64,000 nucleotides of DNA from Climacteris rufus (Eukaryota; Chordata; Aves; Passeriformes; Climacteridae). Below the pieces are notes generated by a model. The model ran no database searches. It worked only from the letters and a program-made list of their open reading frames with translations, and was not told where the DNA came from. The DNA lies in the NCBI GenBank assembly GCA_013398175.1, contig VZRZ01008578.1, positions 725,602 through 789,601 on the forward strand. The letters run 5' to 3'. Positions within the stretch are counted from its first letter, which is position 1; each line of letters starts with the position of its first letter. The translations under genes were made by a program, and so were the position numbers. Below, in pieces: positions 61,206 through 64,000 of this stretch.

Positions 61206-61238
61206 CTTTTTTTTTTTTTCCTTTTCTTTCATTTTTTG
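61206..61238. repeat. T-rich tract
   Basis: CTTTTTTTTTTTTTTC followed by CTTTTCTTTCATTTTTT. Simple low-complexity sequence, open as part of a chance reading frame. Confidence 0.7.
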
Positions 61239-64000
61239 TGTTGGATATCTGTCTGTCTTAAAAGCTGATTAATTTATTTTTGTGTTGTAGCACTATTAAT
61301 TTTTGCCTTTTGAAATAGTTTGAATGCCATGTGTGTTAAGACAATGAAGCTTGGTTTTGTTTTGAGTAAGAGCTCTTACTCTTGGGGGAGGCTAAAGAAA
61401 AGACATCCTGTAAAAGAATTAGGATTCATCAGTTTTAGTGGCTGACATGTATCTTAATAACCCTCTGCTGTAATTGGCATTTTAATTAAAGATGACATTT
61501 TAATTGGTTATTTTACCTATTTATCTTGGTTATTAGCATCAGCTACTGCTTTGATTACAGATAATTTATATATGCCCTCTCAATACCCATACTAGGTATT
61601 TTCAAATAGTATTTTGCTGTACTGACAAGTCTGAAATCCTTTTCTCTTCCTGCTCCAGTGCAGTTCCTAGTGCTTGTGCTAGAGTCTATAGTGTTTGCCA
61701 TTGAAAAAAGTGGACTTAGTGTATCATATTATTACAGATGAAGAAGAAAAAAATCACAATAGCAAATTACTATAAATTAATTATCAATGTTAGTACCTTA
61801 AGCCTTTTAAATGAAAACCAATTGTGCAATATTACAGTCTTCCTGCCAGGTGTTGTCTAGCTATGAATTTTTTAGACATTTGAAATATAGTCTCATAATT
61901 GTTTCCTTCACTATTCTTATTCCATCCTGGTTTTTTGTATGATTTTAATTTCATGTTTTGAATTTTACATGAAGAAAAATACTCTTCAGTCTGAGATGTA
62001 GTAATAGGATATCCTTCTGGAAAGCAGGAGAGTGTAAAATATTCATAGGGAACAAAAAAACCCCATAAGTACTGCCCAGAAACTTCAAAAAAACCCCATA
62101 TAACCAAAAACAGCAAGGATGGGGCAAACATATGTGCTTAATAGGGTTTAATAACATTGAGATTTTAATTTCTCTTTGAAAAAAGATCCTTTGGTTGATT
62201 AGGAAAGCTAGAAGCTTCAAAGAAGCCCAGAGGAGCTCAGCTGGGGCACTGAACAGGCTTTGAAAGTCTGAGCTTAAGAAAATTTACCCTCAGCAGCTTT
62301 AGGTTCTCCATTATTATATTTTGCTTTTTAAGTAGCTGTCATATTGATGTCACCACATTGTGCCACAGAGGATAGAAGTGTGGATGAAATGATCATCTAT
62401 TCTTTAAATATGCCTTTTGAGAGCTAATTAATATTAAGCACTTGAAAATTGTCTGGCCAAGGCCATGATATAAATGGAATATATGAGAAGTTTTTTATCA
62501 TGAAAACAGAAAACTATTCTTAAATACTTGTGCAAGAGAAGTAAGGGCTCCTCTGAGGTGCCAGCTTGACAGTGCTGCCTGATCCTGTACCCACAGAATA
62601 TATGCACTGTGGGCAGCAGTATGGCAAGTTATCCTGCCTGTGCTTCTGCCCTGTCCTAGATGGCCTGCCTCCAGCTTCCAGTTTGCCTCCTGATTCTGCT
62701 AAAACTAACATTTAATACCTGCCTTTGTAATAATAGCTTTTTTCTTTACTGTGGGTGGTTGCCTGCTGTGAACAGGATGGAGACTATCTTCTCTCCATTT
62801 CATTTTTCATTCTGTACCAATGAAAGAGATGTGTTAAATGGTTTATCTACCACAACAATTTTTATATAAAGGAAACAGAGCTCACAAAACAAGGTGATGA
62901 AATGTGAATCTCATGGTCATTGTCATTAATTCCTTCACTATTTCATGTGGAGATAGAAAATTGTGTTCTTGTAAGTGCGAATGGCTGCTAAGATGCTTCT
63001 TAGCCTGATTATAGGAGTTGGAACAGAAAGTGCTTATAAAACATAAGCATTGTTTTGATTATGTATTATTCTTGAAAATATTATGTAGCAAAATGTTAGT
63101 ATAAGTACTTAATGGAAACAATTTCAGATCATAAATTATAATATGGGTCTGTGCATTTTGACTGTTATGCTACTAACATCTGTTGTAAAATTCACAGATA
63201 AGTTATCTTGGTTACTAGTCCAATTTTTGTGAGGCAGTCATGAAAACAGGCTGTTTATTTGTTTCAACTCATTTTATTAAGGGGTAAGAAGAAAAGTGGA
63301 TGAGGGAGGGGAAGCATGACATTGTTCCTTTACTCTTATAAATTGGTAGCATGTTCAAGGTAAACAAGTACGTTCATAATACAGAGACCCTACAAGTTTA
63401 ACTAGATTTTAAAAATTGCTTTAAACATGACTTTTAAATGTATTTGTGAATAACAGTTGCTTTTATAGCTCATGAGAAGAGAGCCCCATATTGCTCTCAG
63501 TGATGTTTTCTTCGTGTATTAGTTGAGACGTAGTTAAAGCAGAATGTGTAATTGTTCTAGTTGAAGGTATTGATGTTTAGTGTGTGTGGCCAGCGCTACA
63601 ATGGAGTGCTAATAAACCTTGATGGTCTTAGAGCAGTAAGTTCCTCTAGACTACAATTTGAATAGAAATATCTAGCTGAGATCGGGATGGCTTTTTTTTG
63701 TGAATATTTGTTTACAATATAGTTGAGTATATGTTTTATTGTTTACAAAACTTACTCATCCCTATCTAAAACTCTTATGGAGCACACAGCCTTTTGCTTG
63801 CTTCAGTTACATTGGGTGAACAGGTCATGAATTTTCATGATGATTTTTGTGCAAGACTGTGTTCTGCTTCCTATTATCTAGGAATGTTGTGTGCGTAAAT
63901 GCTTAGTTGCCGAGTTAGACTGGTTTTCTTTCTGCTCTTGTTTTGGAGAAAACTTATTCAAATACTCCTGTAAGCCCAAATGTTTCGCAACTTTCCCTTT

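Larger units (their letters stand above)
60316..64000. other. AT-rich non-coding stretch, no gene seen
   Basis: No gene or interspersed repeat recognised. A T-rich tract lies at 61206-61238. The stretch 61430-61590 is AT-rich with repeated homeodomain-type words. The 14-mer AAAAAAACCCCATA occurs twice near 62047 and 62088. Open frames at 61832-62131 and 62660-62869 show no support. Confidence 0.5.

Noticed and set aside
62047..62101. Repeated AAAAAAACCCCATA words, considered as a telomere-like or target-site repeat
   Set aside because: Only two copies, A-rich and unflanked by an element; likely coincidence.
1..64000. Search for bacterial or viral systems (CRISPR array, operon, phage module, toxin pair)
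   Set aside because: The window is vertebrate nuclear DNA with CR1 and avian LTRs; no spaced direct repeats, clustered coding frames or ribosome-binding sites were seen.

Overview
This window reads as avian nuclear DNA, probably from a songbird or another neoavian bird. The evidence is a set of degraded, 5'-truncated CR1 LINE fragments, which are the dominant bird retroposon, and two LTRs of the type common in bird genomes whose ends begin TGTGGTGGTTTGA or its inverse. The background is AT-rich and gene-poor, with T-rich tracts and short microsatellites. That is typical of large introns or intergenic DNA on a macrochromosome. There is no bacterial, phage or plasmid organisation: no operons, ribosome-binding sites, CRISPR arrays or origins. 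Nearly all long open frames are chance frames in non-coding DNA.

Layout. 1-2756 holds nothing recognisable. 2757-3308 is a minus-strand CR1 piece with decayed reverse-transcriptase ORF2 C-terminal coding. 3309-23764 is featureless apart from simple repeats and one short hairpin. 23765-23915 is the best candidate for a 3'-terminal coding exon on the plus strand: it has a strong pyrimidine-rich acceptor, a charged helical C-terminus and a possible downstream polyadenylation signal. CR1 3' tails lie near 26.7 kb and 31.45 kb. 43828-44283 is a plus-strand CR1 3' end, abutting a GC-richer patch. 45110-45275 is a candidate internal coding exon on the plus strand, with a weaker frame- and phase-compatible candidate at 45600-45695. 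46269-46797 is a solo LTR in minus orientation with its own CRE, TATA and poly(A) signals. 52172-52312 is a speculative minus-strand exon resembling an ASH/PapD-like beta-sandwich segment. 58191-58453 is another CR1 3' end. 59092-60315 is a complete 1.2 kb solo LTR with a perfect 5-bp target-site duplication and an internal duplication.

How it fits together. The plus-strand exon candidates suggest the window lies inside or between one or two large-intron genes, invaded by retroelements. I could not assign those genes to a named family. I found no convincing new biological system. The most solid unusual item is the long-R solo LTR at 59-60 kb. The most useful items to test are the three exon candidates. 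No alignment or database search was run, so element families are named from recalled sequence features only.
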